This document shows positions 53,516-62,375 of a DNA stretch of 64,000 nucleotides, one piece after another. The translations under genes and the position numbers were made by a program. This DNA comes from a bacterium (GTDB lineage Bacteria > Vulcanimicrobiota > Xenobia > Xenobiales > JADMJV01), in assembly GCA_018266105.1 (NCBI GenBank), contig JAFEBA010000006.1, forward strand, positions 1 through 64,000. The letters are read 5' to 3'. The notes beneath the pieces are model-generated. The model was not told the origin of the DNA, did not search any database, and saw only the letters and a program-made list of their open reading frames with translations. How positions within the stretch are numbered: position 1 is the first letter of the stretch; every line of letters begins with the position of its first letter.

Positions 53516-54409
53516 GTGAGCAACCCCTGGCTTTCTGCTATACTTCAATTCCATCGCGCGGATACGTTCCGCAGACTTCTGCCAACGCTTACGGTGATGG
53601 CCGCTCTCACCAGCCTGACCGCCTGGATCGAGATCGAGTGCCTTTGCCTCGAGCAGGCCCATCCTCTCAAGAATATTACCTTGATGCACAGCCTCTTGGG
53701 CTTTGTGATCAGCATGCTGCTGGTTTTTCGCACCAACACCGCTTATGAGCGCTGGTGGGAAGCCCACAAAATTTGGGCCGGACTGGTCAGCAACTGTCAC
53801 TCACTGGCTCTTAAGCTTCGTGCCACCACCCCCCCGGAGAATGAAGAGCTGGCCGGCTGGTGGTCGTGTCAGATCGGTGGTTATCTCCATCAGGTCAGGT
53901 CGGAACTGGCCGGGCAGAGCGGATCTTCCAGCTCTCCACTGCTGCTGTTGCAAGCGATGCACCAGAAATTGGAGCAGATGTGCCGCCAAGGTCAGCTACC
54001 CGAGGCGCGCCTGTTTATGCTTTCCCAGGAGTTGACTTGCCTGGGGGCGGCCTGGATGGGCAGCCAGCGCATACGCAATACCCCCATTCCTCAGTTTTAT
54101 TTGCTCTTTCTGCGCAAGTTTATGTTGGCTTACACCCTGACTCTGCCTCTCGGCTTTGCTTTCAGTTTGAGCTGGTATGCCGTGCCGGTGGTGGTGTTCG
54201 TCTTTTACGTGCTGGCCAGTCTGGAACTGATCGCAGAACAGATTGAACAGCCTTTCGGAAACGATTCGGCCGACCTGGCTCTGGAGCGTATCTGCCAGCG
54301 CGTGGAAGACGACTTGAGATCGATCTTCTCGAATCGACCTCAGACAGAGGCGCTGGAGCAAGAGCACTTAGAACTCCAAGCGAGCCCTGTCTTTAAGGCG
54401 GTCCGCTGA
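53516..54409 (+). CDS. Bestrophin-like (YneE/UPF0187) channel protein
   Basis: A 297-residue membrane protein of the bestrophin family, whose bacterial members form anion or cation channels. Seen: RADTFRRLLPTLTVMAALTSL (first span), LLGFVISMLLVFRTNTAYERWWEAHKIW (family signature), two more spans near FMLAYTLTLPLGFAFSLSW and VPVVVFVFYVLASLELIAEQIEQPFGND. GTG at 53516 is preferred; in-frame TTG/ATG-type starts upstream add unconserved residues. Confidence 0.88.
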   Translation: MSNPWLSAILQFHRADTFRRLLPTLTVMAALTSLTAWIEIECLCLEQAHPLKNITLMHSLLGFVISMLLVFRTNTAYERWWEAHKIWAGLVSNCHSLALKLRATTPPENEELAGWWSCQIGGYLHQVRSELAGQSGSSSSPLLLLQAMHQKLEQMCRQGQLPEARLFMLSQELTCLGAAWMGSQRIRNTPIPQFYLLFLRKFMLAYTLTLPLGFAFSLSWYAVPVVVFVFYVLASLELIAEQIEQPFGNDSADLALERICQRVEDDLRSIFSNRPQTEALEQEHLELQASPVFKAVR

Positions 54410-54610
54410 CGGTCATCGGCCCGACGCACTCAAAGGGAAAGGTTACTCATCTTGCACTTTGACTGTTCGCTTTTCAAGTCGGCCAGGCTCAAGATGAGCG
54501 GGTCCTGGTGGCGGCCGACTGACTTTCATCAACTTTTCATCCACGCTTCAATCCCTTCTCACCTGCCCAGCCTATGCTAGCTCCAGGACACCCCAAAAGG
54601 AGAAGGATAC

Positions 54611-54931
54611 GTGCTTGTTGACCTTTTAAAAGATGGCCTGATCTCAAAGACCCGGCCGACCAACCCTGAAAGGCTAACCCGCCTGGAGAATCTCTCCACC
54701 GGCAAAGCCTACGGCCTGGAATCCTCCCCTGATCCGCTTCCACCCGGCGCGGTGGTAGACGGCCATCTGGTGCGCCTGGAAGGTTCCTTTGGCTACATCG
54801 CTGGCAGCTGGGAGGGCGGTCGCCTGACCCGGGTCACCTCCTGGCTCTGGAACTCGATTTCGCGTCAGGACTTCAAGTCCGTCCTGGAAACCCAATTGCG
54901 CAGGCTGCTCACCACCGGGGCCCGCTCGTGA
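54611..54931 (+). CDS. Hypothetical protein, 106 aa
   Basis: Not recognised. Small soluble protein with a beta-rich centre (GAVVDGHLVRLEGSFGYIAGSWEGGRLTRVTSW) and a basic C-terminal helix. GTG start with a strong AAGGAGAAGGA upstream. Its stop overlaps the next start (GTGA), so the two are co-translated. The 200 bp upstream show no gene. Confidence 0.65.
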   Translation: MLVDLLKDGLISKTRPTNPERLTRLENLSTGKAYGLESSPDPLPPGAVVDGHLVRLEGSFGYIAGSWEGGRLTRVTSWLWNSISRQDFKSVLETQLRRLLTTGARS

Positions 54932-55725
54932 ATGTGAATCCCATCGGGCTTTGTGCGCCCCGCCCCTGCATTCAGCCGGCCAGGCCGGCCTCCAATCCAG
55001 AGATTCCAGCCGATCGGGTTGAGCTCAGCTCATCACCGGGGCCTGACCCGGTCCGGCCCCCGGCCAGCTCTCCGGCCCGTCCCAAAGTGGCCTGGCTGAC
55101 TGCCATAGAGACCAGCCTGGCCGGCTTGTCCGGACCGGTCGGCCCCGTTCTGCGGGCCGTTCTGGACGTCTGGAGCGGTCGCCAGCGCGACTCTTGCTTT
55201 GAGCACAGCCGTCACTTTGCCGACGAGCAGCAGGCTCGCGAGCAGTTTGAGCGTTCCAAAGCCAGCCTGCTCAACCCGAACCAGTGGAAGGAGCTGGGAC
55301 CGACTATTGGAGCCGCTGGTTTTAAACTCTTTTGCGACGACCGGCGCAAGCTCAAGCAGGGCCCTCCGGAAGTAGGCGACTTCCTCAAAATACGCCTGCC
55401 CGACCTGGGCCCGGCCGTCTGGTGCCGCATTGAAAGGCTCGACCAGCAGGCTGACTCTGTGGACCTGGTGGTCCGTCCCAGTCCGGACCCGCTGGATCAG
55501 GACCCGGACGTTGCGCACTTTTTTTCGGAACGAACCACCAATCATTTCCAACTTGTTCGCGACGGAAATCGGGTGTTCTCACGGGTGATCGGTCGAGACG
55601 AAGCCCTGAACGATAGCGGAGATTGGGGTGAACGACTGCTCTCGGCTTTGCGCCTGAAGGGGGCCTGGCTGGGGGCCAAAAAGCCCCAGTGGCGTGCCTT
55701 TACGCGCAAACTCCTGCAGGCCTGA
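54928..55725 (+). CDS. Hypothetical protein, 265 aa
   Basis: Not recognised. A Pro-rich N-terminal ~55 residues (low complexity) are followed by a helical part (ADEQQAREQFERSKASLL) and a beta-rich C-terminal domain (VWCRIERLDQQADSVDLVVRPSPDP ... NHFQLVRDGNRVFSRVIGRDE). No signal or membrane segment. GTG start overlaps the upstream stop by 4 nt. Confidence 0.6.
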   Translation: MNVNPIGLCAPRPCIQPARPASNPEIPADRVELSSSPGPDPVRPPASSPARPKVAWLTAIETSLAGLSGPVGPVLRAVLDVWSGRQRDSCFEHSRHFADEQQAREQFERSKASLLNPNQWKELGPTIGAAGFKLFCDDRRKLKQGPPEVGDFLKIRLPDLGPAVWCRIERLDQQADSVDLVVRPSPDPLDQDPDVAHFFSERTTNHFQLVRDGNRVFSRVIGRDEALNDSGDWGERLLSALRLKGAWLGAKKPQWRAFTRKLLQA

Positions 55726-55730
55726 AGAAT

Positions 55731-56840
55731 CTAGATCTTGGACAAATCGAAGTCGATGCGCTTGATATTGGGGGCAACACTATCGTAGCCGACCACGTGG
55801 CTCCACAGGGTAATGCTGACCCAGAGTTGATAGCTGTCATTGGTCTCGTCGGTAAAGGCCCAATCTGAAGATCGGTCTGGCTTGATGATGATGGAATGCT
55901 CATAACCCCACTTGGAGCCGTTGATGACCTGGATATTCGTGTGTTTGGTCATTTTCCAGAGCGGAGTGTCGTCCAGCGGGCCGCCCAACATGTTCTCTGA
56001 AAGCAGAGCGTTGGCTGCTCCCACAGGGATCAGTCCATCCTCCAGGATGGCGTAGTTGACTCCCTTGTTCTTGCGCGTTGCGAACGGATTAATGCTGGGA
56101 GCGCCGAGAGTCCCGGTCAGGTTCGAAGTGGAAGGGTCCAGTTCGGTGCAGCGCAGCCGATTCTCCACCGGTGAATCTTCACTGGTGAACTCCACGTAGC
56201 AGGCCTTGGCGCGTTTGGACACGTCCACCCATTCGTCCAGACCCGAGCTATCGTAGATCTCCACGTCCAGTGCCGTCTCCAAATTGGAGCCCAGAGGCAG
56301 CGAAAAGGTGCCGTCGGGGTTGGTTCGAGTGGAGGGACTGGCGGGGCGGTCCAACCCTGTTCCCCTCAACTGCGCGCCCGGTCGCAGTGTGATCTGACGG
56401 TTCGCGGCGGGGACTCCCGGCGTCAGCCAGATCTTTCCAAACACTTCGTCAGTGGTATGGCCTGAGGTGTTGCGAATCACGAAGTCCTGCTGAACAGGAG
56501 ATGTCACTGTGATCGGACCGTAGAAGCTGTTGGCCTTGGTTGCATCGGTTTTGGCTTCCAGGCCCAGATCATAGACACCCTGCGCAATAGTGAGTTGAAA
56601 CTCACCATTGGGTCCGCTTCGGACGCTGGTTCGCAAATCGGTGGTGCGCTCATGCACAATCACTTGCACCCCCGCCACCGGGCCTCCCGTTTCGCCCAGC
56701 ACCCGACCGGAGATGGTTGAAGAGGGTGTCTGGTTGGCTGCATTGCTTCCACTGGAATTCAATAAATCGGACGAACTCCCACAACCACAACCAAGAGCAA
56801 CCGACAATAGGCCAGCCAAGGCCAGTTTCCCCAACTTCAT
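55731..56840 (-). CDS. Lipoprotein with carboxypeptidase-regulatory-like domain
   Basis: The 369-residue product has a lipoprotein signal with lipobox ALGC (C18). Residues ~42-120 form a carboxypeptidase-regulatory-like/Ig fold (ISGRVLGETGGPVAGVQVIVHERTT ... GPNGEFQLTIAQGVYDL), with a second such segment following (ITLRPGAQLRGTGLD ... NPDGTFSLPLGS). Probably outside the membrane, role unknown. Convergent with the 265-residue gene, 5 bp apart. Confidence 0.75.
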   Translation of the reverse strand: MKLGKLALAGLLSVALGCGCGSSSDLLNSSGSNAANQTPSSTISGRVLGETGGPVAGVQVIVHERTTDLRTSVRSGPNGEFQLTIAQGVYDLGLEAKTDATKANSFYGPITVTSPVQQDFVIRNTSGHTTDEVFGKIWLTPGVPAANRQITLRPGAQLRGTGLDRPASPSTRTNPDGTFSLPLGSNLETALDVEIYDSSGLDEWVDVSKRAKACYVEFTSEDSPVENRLRCTELDPSTSNLTGTLGAPSINPFATRKNKGVNYAILEDGLIPVGAANALLSENMLGGPLDDTPLWKMTKHTNIQVINGSKWGYEHSIIIKPDRSSDWAFTDETNDSYQLWVSITLWSHVVGYDSVAPNIKRIDFDLSKI

Positions 56841-56934
56841 GACGATCCCACCGCTCCTTTAGACTCAGGCCTGCTGAGAAATTTCCAGCCATTGCGTCAG
56901 TTGTTGGGTTTTGACCTTCTTTTTCTGATTGTGT

Positions 56935-58110
56935 CTACTTCTGCCACAGCAAAAAGCGATGCGCCTCCGCGTCCATAACCCGGTCTGCCGCCCCCCGCAA
57001 CTTTTCTGCAGTGGACTCGTCCACCTGAAAGTTGGGTTTGTAGAGCGTATCGTGAGTGGCCAGGTCGGTGGCTCTCAAATCCTGGGTGGATAGCTGAATT
57101 TCGCCCATCCGGTCGCCCAGGTCCACCACATAATGTAGGGCCCGGTAGCCTAGCGCCCCGGGCCGGCTCAGGTAGTCGTCCTTGGCCACAATCTTGCCCT
57201 GATAACGTTTCTCCAGCAGATGAGCGGCATCTCCCAGCATTTTCAGGCCCGTGCAGTCCACTCGCGCCCCCACCGTGTCGGTCAAATGCGCCAGAGAAAA
57301 TTCCTGATCGCTATCACTGACTCGCCTGGCCAGCTTGACTTCCAGGCTTTGCGGGGATTTGGCCCGGGCCGCGAACTGAGAGCCTTTGAATTCCGGCTGG
57401 GAAAAGACCGACTGCATCTCGCCAAAAAGCTCCTCAGCTCGCGCCTGAGCGGCACCAAAATCGTAATCGGCCGCCTGATTGGAGTTCAGCTGAGGATGGA
57501 GTTTTTGCAGCTCCTGAGCCTTTTTCTGGATGTTCTCTCGACTGGACCCGAAGCTGGTGTTGGGCCAGGGGGGATTCTCCAGCACCAACCTGGTCTGCAT
57601 GCCCCGCAGGGCGTTGGTCATAGACACAATCCAGGCTCGCGCTTCCGCCTCTTTGAGTCGCTCGGGCAGGCCCGGATAGGTCTCTTTCAGAGGCTCCAGC
57701 TGGTCAGGGTAGGCCATCACGCCCAGGTCGATCTTGCCGTAATTGGCCTTGGAAAGGTCAAAACTTAGGGGTTTATAAGTGACTTCGCCTTTCAGTAACG
57801 GATAGCTCGGTGCCTCTGGTCCCTTTTCAGCCGACAGCCCTGCGGGCGGCGTTGGTATGGTTTCCAGCATGCTCTTGCCGATTTCAAGCTTAGGGCGAGT
57901 GACTTCGTGATAGGGCGTCAAAGTCACGTTGAAAACATCCGGGGACACCGACCCCATTTGTTCAGCAGGCGGCAGCGGCTTCACCTGAGGCGCCAGGGCC
58001 ACCTGATTGAAAGGAGTGCTGAAGTTTATCGAGCCGAAGCCGTTCATCTGTGTGTAAAAGTTTCTACTTAAAAAGTTAACAAGCCTGCATTCATTCCTGT
58101 CCATTTGCAC
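56935..58110 (-). CDS. RelA/SpoT-fold nucleotidyltransferase-like protein
   Basis: A 391-residue protein. The C-terminal ~140 residues carry the RelA/SpoT synthetase pattern: SLEVKLARR, LTDTVGARVDCTGLKML, DDYLSRPGALGYRALHYVV, and GEIQLSTQ. The family transfers pyrophosphate to GDP/GTP, or to ATP or tRNA in toxic members. No HD hydrolase or TGS/ACT domain is present. The N-terminal ~220 residues are unrecognised and Pro-rich. Whether the site is active cannot be judged from sequence alone. Confidence 0.75.
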   Translation of the reverse strand: MQMDRNECRLVNFLSRNFYTQMNGFGSINFSTPFNQVALAPQVKPLPPAEQMGSVSPDVFNVTLTPYHEVTRPKLEIGKSMLETIPTPPAGLSAEKGPEAPSYPLLKGEVTYKPLSFDLSKANYGKIDLGVMAYPDQLEPLKETYPGLPERLKEAEARAWIVSMTNALRGMQTRLVLENPPWPNTSFGSSRENIQKKAQELQKLHPQLNSNQAADYDFGAAQARAEELFGEMQSVFSQPEFKGSQFAARAKSPQSLEVKLARRVSDSDQEFSLAHLTDTVGARVDCTGLKMLGDAAHLLEKRYQGKIVAKDDYLSRPGALGYRALHYVVDLGDRMGEIQLSTQDLRATDLATHDTLYKPNFQVDESTAEKLRGAADRVMDAEAHRFLLWQK

Positions 58111-58165
58111 TTGAATGGCTGAGCCATCGAGAGTAAATCCCGCTCATCATTGCGAAGGTCCGTCC

Positions 58166-59839
58166 ATGAAAAGGACTCTGCTCTGGCTCTGCCTGTTGGC
58201 CCAGGCCTGGGCCCAACCCGCCGACCTGGTGTTACGCCACGGGGCAATCTACCAGATGGACCCCCAACGTCATCGGGTTCAGTCGCTGGCCATCAGCCAG
58301 GGCCGGCTGCTCTACCTGGGCGATGACGCCGGGCTCCAGCCTTATCTAGGGCCCCGCACCCAGGTCATTGAGCTGGAGGGCAGGATGGTTCTGCCCGGCT
58401 TCTGTGATTCTCACGTGCATCCGCTCTGGGCCGGCCTGGAGGCTGCCCGCTGCAACCTCAGCCAGGCCAAGGACCAGTTTCAGGTGCGCGCCATTGTGCG
58501 CCAGTATGCCGCAGACCATCCCGAGCTGGAATGGATCATTGGTTCAGGCTGGAATCTGCCGCTTTTTCCCGAGGCTCACCCCACTCGCCAGCTCCTGGAT
58601 GAGCTGGTCCCGGATCGCCCCGCTTATTTGGACTCAGCTGACGGCCACAGCGCCTGGCTCAACACCCGCGCCCTGGACATCTGCGCCATTTCCGCCCAGA
58701 CGGCCGATCCCGAGGGTGGCCGCATTGAGCGCGCCCCCGATGGGACGCCCACCGGTTGCCTGCGTGAGAATGCTATGCAACTCGCCCGGCCTCATTTGCC
58801 GCCCGTGCCCCCTAAAGAGCGTCAGCGAGCCTTGCTTTGGGGAGTGGAGCAGCTCAATCGGCTGGGCGTGACCAGCTTTTTCGAAGCCTGCGCTGAGCCA
58901 CCCGATCTGGAAACCTACGCCGCCCTGGAGCGTCAGGGACAGCTCAATGCCCGGGTGGTGGTGGCCCAGGCTCTGGCCGACTTGTCCGGCCTGCAGCAAC
59001 GCGCCCGCCTGAGTCGCGGACAGCTGGTCCATCCCGATGCCGTCAAGTTCTTCCTGGACGGCGTCGTGGAAGCCCGCACCGCCGCTTTGCAACAGCCCTA
59101 TGTCGGCAGTCAGGAAAGCGGCCAGCTGCTCTATGCGCCCGAGCGCCTGCGCCTGCTGGTGGCCGAACTGGCCGAGGCCGGCTTCCAGGTGCACATGCAC
59201 GCCATTGGAGACAAAGCCGTGCGAGTCGGCCTGGACGCCCTGCAGGCCAGTCCCAAAGCCCTCCAGTTGCGTCCGACCATGGCTCACCTGCAACTGGTCG
59301 ATCCCAAGGACCTGCCGCGCTTTCAACAACTAGGAATCGTGCCCAATATCCAGGGCTACTGGGCCATGGCAGACGACTATGTGCTGAAATTGACGAATCC
59401 AGCCCTGGGACCAGAACGTTCCGACTGGCAGTACCCCATCGCCAGCCTTTTCGCCAGCGGCGCCCGGGTGGCGGCCGGCAGCGACTGGTCGGTGAGCACG
59501 CCCGATCCTCTGCAGGCGATCGAGGTTGCCCTGACCCGGACCGCGCCGGGCAGTCAGGAAGCGCCCTGGATTCCGTCTCAGAAGGCCAGACTGGAGGACA
59601 TGCTGGCCGCCTATACCATCAACGGTGCTTACCTCTGCCATCGCGAACAAGAATGCGGCTCACTGGAGTTGGGTAAATGGGCCGACCTGATTGTTCTGGA
59701 TCGAGATCTGTTTGAGATCGAACCCGGCCAGATCCATCAGGCTCGGGTCGTGCTGACCTTGCTGGCCGGTCGTAAAGTCTACTCGCTCGAGCCGCCCAGC
59801 AGTCGCCGCAGACTGCTCAATAGCGATTCCGGCTCGTAG
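58166..59839 (+). CDS. Exported amidohydrolase (YtcJ-type, amidohydrolase family 3)
   Basis: A 557-residue metal-dependent hydrolase with a signal peptide (MKRTLLWLCLLAQAWA). Motifs: FCDSHVHPLW (metal His pair), a Lys in HPDAVKFFLDG, HMHAIGDKAV, and GSDWSVSTPDPL (metal Asp). LELGKWADLIVLDRDLFEI near the end closes the composite beta domain. Substrate unknown. ATG at 58166 has GAAGG 8 nt upstream. Its last ~20 codons overlap an antisense response-regulator remnant, so the natural C-terminus may have been altered. Confidence 0.88.
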   Translation: MKRTLLWLCLLAQAWAQPADLVLRHGAIYQMDPQRHRVQSLAISQGRLLYLGDDAGLQPYLGPRTQVIELEGRMVLPGFCDSHVHPLWAGLEAARCNLSQAKDQFQVRAIVRQYAADHPELEWIIGSGWNLPLFPEAHPTRQLLDELVPDRPAYLDSADGHSAWLNTRALDICAISAQTADPEGGRIERAPDGTPTGCLRENAMQLARPHLPPVPPKERQRALLWGVEQLNRLGVTSFFEACAEPPDLETYAALERQGQLNARVVVAQALADLSGLQQRARLSRGQLVHPDAVKFFLDGVVEARTAALQQPYVGSQESGQLLYAPERLRLLVAELAEAGFQVHMHAIGDKAVRVGLDALQASPKALQLRPTMAHLQLVDPKDLPRFQQLGIVPNIQGYWAMADDYVLKLTNPALGPERSDWQYPIASLFASGARVAAGSDWSVSTPDPLQAIEVALTRTAPGSQEAPWIPSQKARLEDMLAAYTINGAYLCHREQECGSLELGKWADLIVLDRDLFEIEPGQIHQARVVLTLLAGRKVYSLEPPSSRRRLLNSDSGS

Positions 59840-59924
59840 GGTTTGGCCAGAAAATCTTGCACCCCAAGCTCCGCAATGGAATGACTTTGGCCGTGTCCGT
59901 CACCCCCACAATCTTGAGCTTTGC
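59779..59924 (-). pseudogene. Response-regulator receiver-domain remnant
   Basis: The minus strand reads SIAELGVQDFLAKPYEPESLLSSLRRLLGG to a TAG at 59,779. This is the end of a receiver domain, with the conserved Lys-Pro. Just upstream, KLKIVGVTD lies in a different frame, so a frameshift separates the last strands. No phosphorylatable Asp region remains. It overlaps the 3' end of the amidohydrolase gene. The gap to 60,034 holds nothing else. Confidence 0.6.
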
Positions 59925-60034
59925 GTTCTCCCTGCTCAGTCTCTGTTTACGAGCTGTTAACAGCCGTTGACGTCTATTTGTCTGCGCGGATTTAAGCTCC
60001 AACTGTAGCCAAGCAAAAACGGAGGAATTCATCA

Positions 60035-60502
60035 ATGGGCAGTTTCATTCCAGCATTCGTTTCCAACGCTCCCTCTCAGGTTGTTGGGCCCGGACCCGGT
60101 TTTGTCGCGCCGACCGTGTTCAGCTCGGAGCCCAGCTTTGACCCTCAGTGGTTGTTCTCGCTGCTGGCCGCTTTAGGTCAGGCTCTGGCCCAGATGTCAG
60201 GCGGGTGGAACAACCTTCTGACCAACCCGCCCGTGCCCACCGCGACCCCGTCCGCACCCGAGCCACAGCCAATCTCTTTCGGCGGCCCACAGGTCGCCCC
60301 GTTCGGATTTGGCAGCGCAGGTAACGCCGGACCGGCGGGTTCCAGTTACGCGGCTTCCAGCGATGCTGCGGTGACCAGCCACTACGCCACTCCCGCTTCC
60401 GTCTATGCAAGTCCCCCACCCGAGCCCGCTCCTCAGGCGGCCGTGTCGGTTGCCGTTGCTCCCCCGCCCGCCGCTGCTGGCGGCGCGGGCGCTTACGGCT
60501 AG
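60035..60502 (+). CDS. Pro/Ala/Gly-rich low-complexity protein
   Basis: A 155-residue protein with an ordered centre (FDPQWLFSLLAALGQALAQMSGGWNNLL) between low-complexity tails rich in Pro, Ala, Gly and Ser. No signal peptide or domain recognised. A strong GGAGG lies 9 nt before the ATG, supporting expression. Long frames on the opposite strand are a composition effect. Confidence 0.6.
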   Translation: MGSFIPAFVSNAPSQVVGPGPGFVAPTVFSSEPSFDPQWLFSLLAALGQALAQMSGGWNNLLTNPPVPTATPSAPEPQPISFGGPQVAPFGFGSAGNAGPAGSSYAASSDAAVTSHYATPASVYASPPPEPAPQAAVSVAVAPPPAAAGGAGAYG

Positions 60503-60562
60503 TCGGGCCGAAGGCCCGAGGAGACTGTCCCCGTCTCCAGCCTGACCGGACGGTTGCCGCAA

Positions 60563-61222
60563 CTACATCCAGGCTAAACCGAGAAGACAGGCCAGATTGA
60601 GCAGAGGGCAAAGCAGGGGCACAAGTTTGGGAATCCAGAACTGCCAGTCGCGGTCGACCCATGCCCTGCGGAGGAGTTCGCATTGGCCTGGCTCCAGGGC
60701 CCGATAGGGTCCGTGATCGATCACGGGCCACGAGCCGGCCTGGCCTACCATCTGTGCCCTTTGCAAAATCTCCTCGTAGCCGTTGTTTCTCCAGTCGCTG
60801 ACGCGTCGAGCTGTCCCGTCGTGACCTAACAAAACCAGACAATACTTGTGCCTGAAGAGTCGATCATCGTTTTGGCAGAAGTAGCTCACGCCGACTGCTT
60901 GGATCTCCTCAAACTTGAGGACCGTATGCATCCTGGCGCCCCACGGACCTCGACGTTGATAGACCAGTTGCCTGGTCGGGAAATGAAGAAAGTAGCTGTC
61001 GTCCTGCTGGCAGGCCAGCCAGCCGAAGAAAAGCCAAAGCCAGGCTCCCAGCGCTGTGATCAGCAGACCCTGCAGAACCTGGCCGTGACCAGCAAAATAG
61101 ATCTGGGCGAGGTAAAAGATGCCGGCCGCCGCGATGGCTGCGGACAAAACTTTGAGGACATTGAGGAAGGCTTCGGTAAAGCTTGTGAGGTCCAGTCTCA
61201 GATATCGAGGAGCGCCAGGCAA
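60563..61222 (-). CDS. Membrane protein of unknown function
   Basis: A 219-residue protein with two spans near the N-terminus (VLSAAIAAAGIFYLAQIYF and GLLITALGAWLWLFFGWLA) and one at the C-terminus (VPLLCPLLNLACLLGLAWM). In between is a cytosolic region with YFLHFPTRQLVYQRRGPWGARMHTVLKFEEIQAVG, a PH-like pattern seen in small membrane proteins. Start assigned at TTG 61222, uncertain. Confidence 0.65.
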   Translation of the reverse strand: MPGAPRYLRLDLTSFTEAFLNVLKVLSAAIAAAGIFYLAQIYFAGHGQVLQGLLITALGAWLWLFFGWLACQQDDSYFLHFPTRQLVYQRRGPWGARMHTVLKFEEIQAVGVSYFCQNDDRLFRHKYCLVLLGHDGTARRVSDWRNNGYEEILQRAQMVGQAGSWPVIDHGPYRALEPGQCELLRRAWVDRDWQFWIPKLVPLLCPLLNLACLLGLAWM

Positions 61223-61314
61223 ATCGGAGGTTCTCGAGCGACATCGCCATCGCCTGTTGCAGCCTTCCCGGGTCAGAGCAGAAAGGCCGCCGCTCGGCCA
61301 GGAATCGGCTGGCT

Positions 61315-62160
61315 CTAGCCGGCCTGGCGGATCGACGCAATCGGGTTGGTCGAGGTCTTGCGGCGCTTTAAGGGCATGGCCCCGCTATGGTCCATCAGCA
61401 CCCGCCAGATCTCGTAAATCACGTCCAGAGCTGACAGCCGTGCCACTGGCTGCTCATATTCGGCCACCACCACCCCATGAATGCGGTGCTCGACCATCAG
61501 CTCCACCGCCTCAGCCACCCGAGCTCCAGGCAGGCAGGTATGACAGCAGGCTGTCATGGCGTCCAGCACCTTGCACTCCCGCAGACAACGACGCGAGGAC
61601 CAGAGCATGCGGGCCACATCCGACTGAGAGACATATCCCACTAGCTCCCCAAAGTCTGGGTCCACCACCGGTGAGCCCTCGCATTCAAGCTCCAGAAACT
61701 CGGCAAGACTATCCTCCGGCACCACCCGGGCCACCGGTGCATGCCAAAACTCACTCAGAGGTGTATTCATCAGGTCCTGCATCAAAGGGCTCTGACGCAT
61801 CCCTGAAAGCACCGCACGACTGGTCAGGACTCCGGCCGGACACCCATCTGCATCCAAAGTCAGCACAGAATGCTCCTCCGATTCCCACATCAACCCCAGA
61901 GCGTCGGCCAGACCCGCCTCGGGATTTAGGATCAAAGGAGTCGGGCTCATCGCTTCAGCCGCCTGCCCCTCGCGCTGCTCGCGGTGTAGCCAGCGTGCCG
62001 AGCGCGACCGGTGCAAAAAACCTACCGCACGGCCCTGAGCATCCACCACCGGCAGACCCTTCAGCTCACCCTGCTCAAAGGTCTTCAAGGCCTGACGCAG
62101 TGGCATCTCTTGAGAGACTCCTCGTGTATCCGCATCGATCCAGCTGACCAGTCTCAACAT
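61315..62160 (-). CDS. Protein with four CBS motifs
   Basis: A 281-residue protein made of two CBS pairs (Bateman modules): LKGLPVVDAQGRAVGFLHRS, SVLTLDADGCPAGVLTSR, EGSPVVDPDFGELVGYVSQSD and IHGVVVAEYEQPVARLSALDV. Such modules bind adenosyl ligands and act as sensors. No catalytic domain is attached. A basic C-terminal tail follows. Confidence 0.85.
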   Translation of the reverse strand: MLRLVSWIDADTRGVSQEMPLRQALKTFEQGELKGLPVVDAQGRAVGFLHRSRSARWLHREQREGQAAEAMSPTPLILNPEAGLADALGLMWESEEHSVLTLDADGCPAGVLTSRAVLSGMRQSPLMQDLMNTPLSEFWHAPVARVVPEDSLAEFLELECEGSPVVDPDFGELVGYVSQSDVARMLWSSRRCLRECKVLDAMTACCHTCLPGARVAEAVELMVEHRIHGVVVAEYEQPVARLSALDVIYEIWRVLMDHSGAMPLKRRKTSTNPIASIRQAG

Positions 62161-62375
62161 ACGCCCTCCTGACGATCAAACTATCGACCCCAGGCCGGCT
62201 TTTGCCCAGTAGGGATTGCCCCCCAACCACCCCGGGCGACACCCCTATTCGCGAGGTCTCTTTGAGTCGATTCCAGGTGACGCTTTGGCGATCTCAAATC
62301 GCCCTCGATCGTTCTCTACGAAATCGAACAGGAAGAGAGCTACCGAGTGAGTCATTGAGGGAATGCTGATCCGGC

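Noticed and set aside
60120..60842. Minus-strand frame opposite the Pro/Ala-rich gene
   Set aside because: Arg-rich shadow of repetitive GC-rich DNA; the plus gene has a strong Shine-Dalgarno.
61119..62147. Plus-strand open frame opposite the CBS protein
   Set aside because: Low-complexity Pro/Arg/Ser translation; the minus strand carries four clear CBS motifs.
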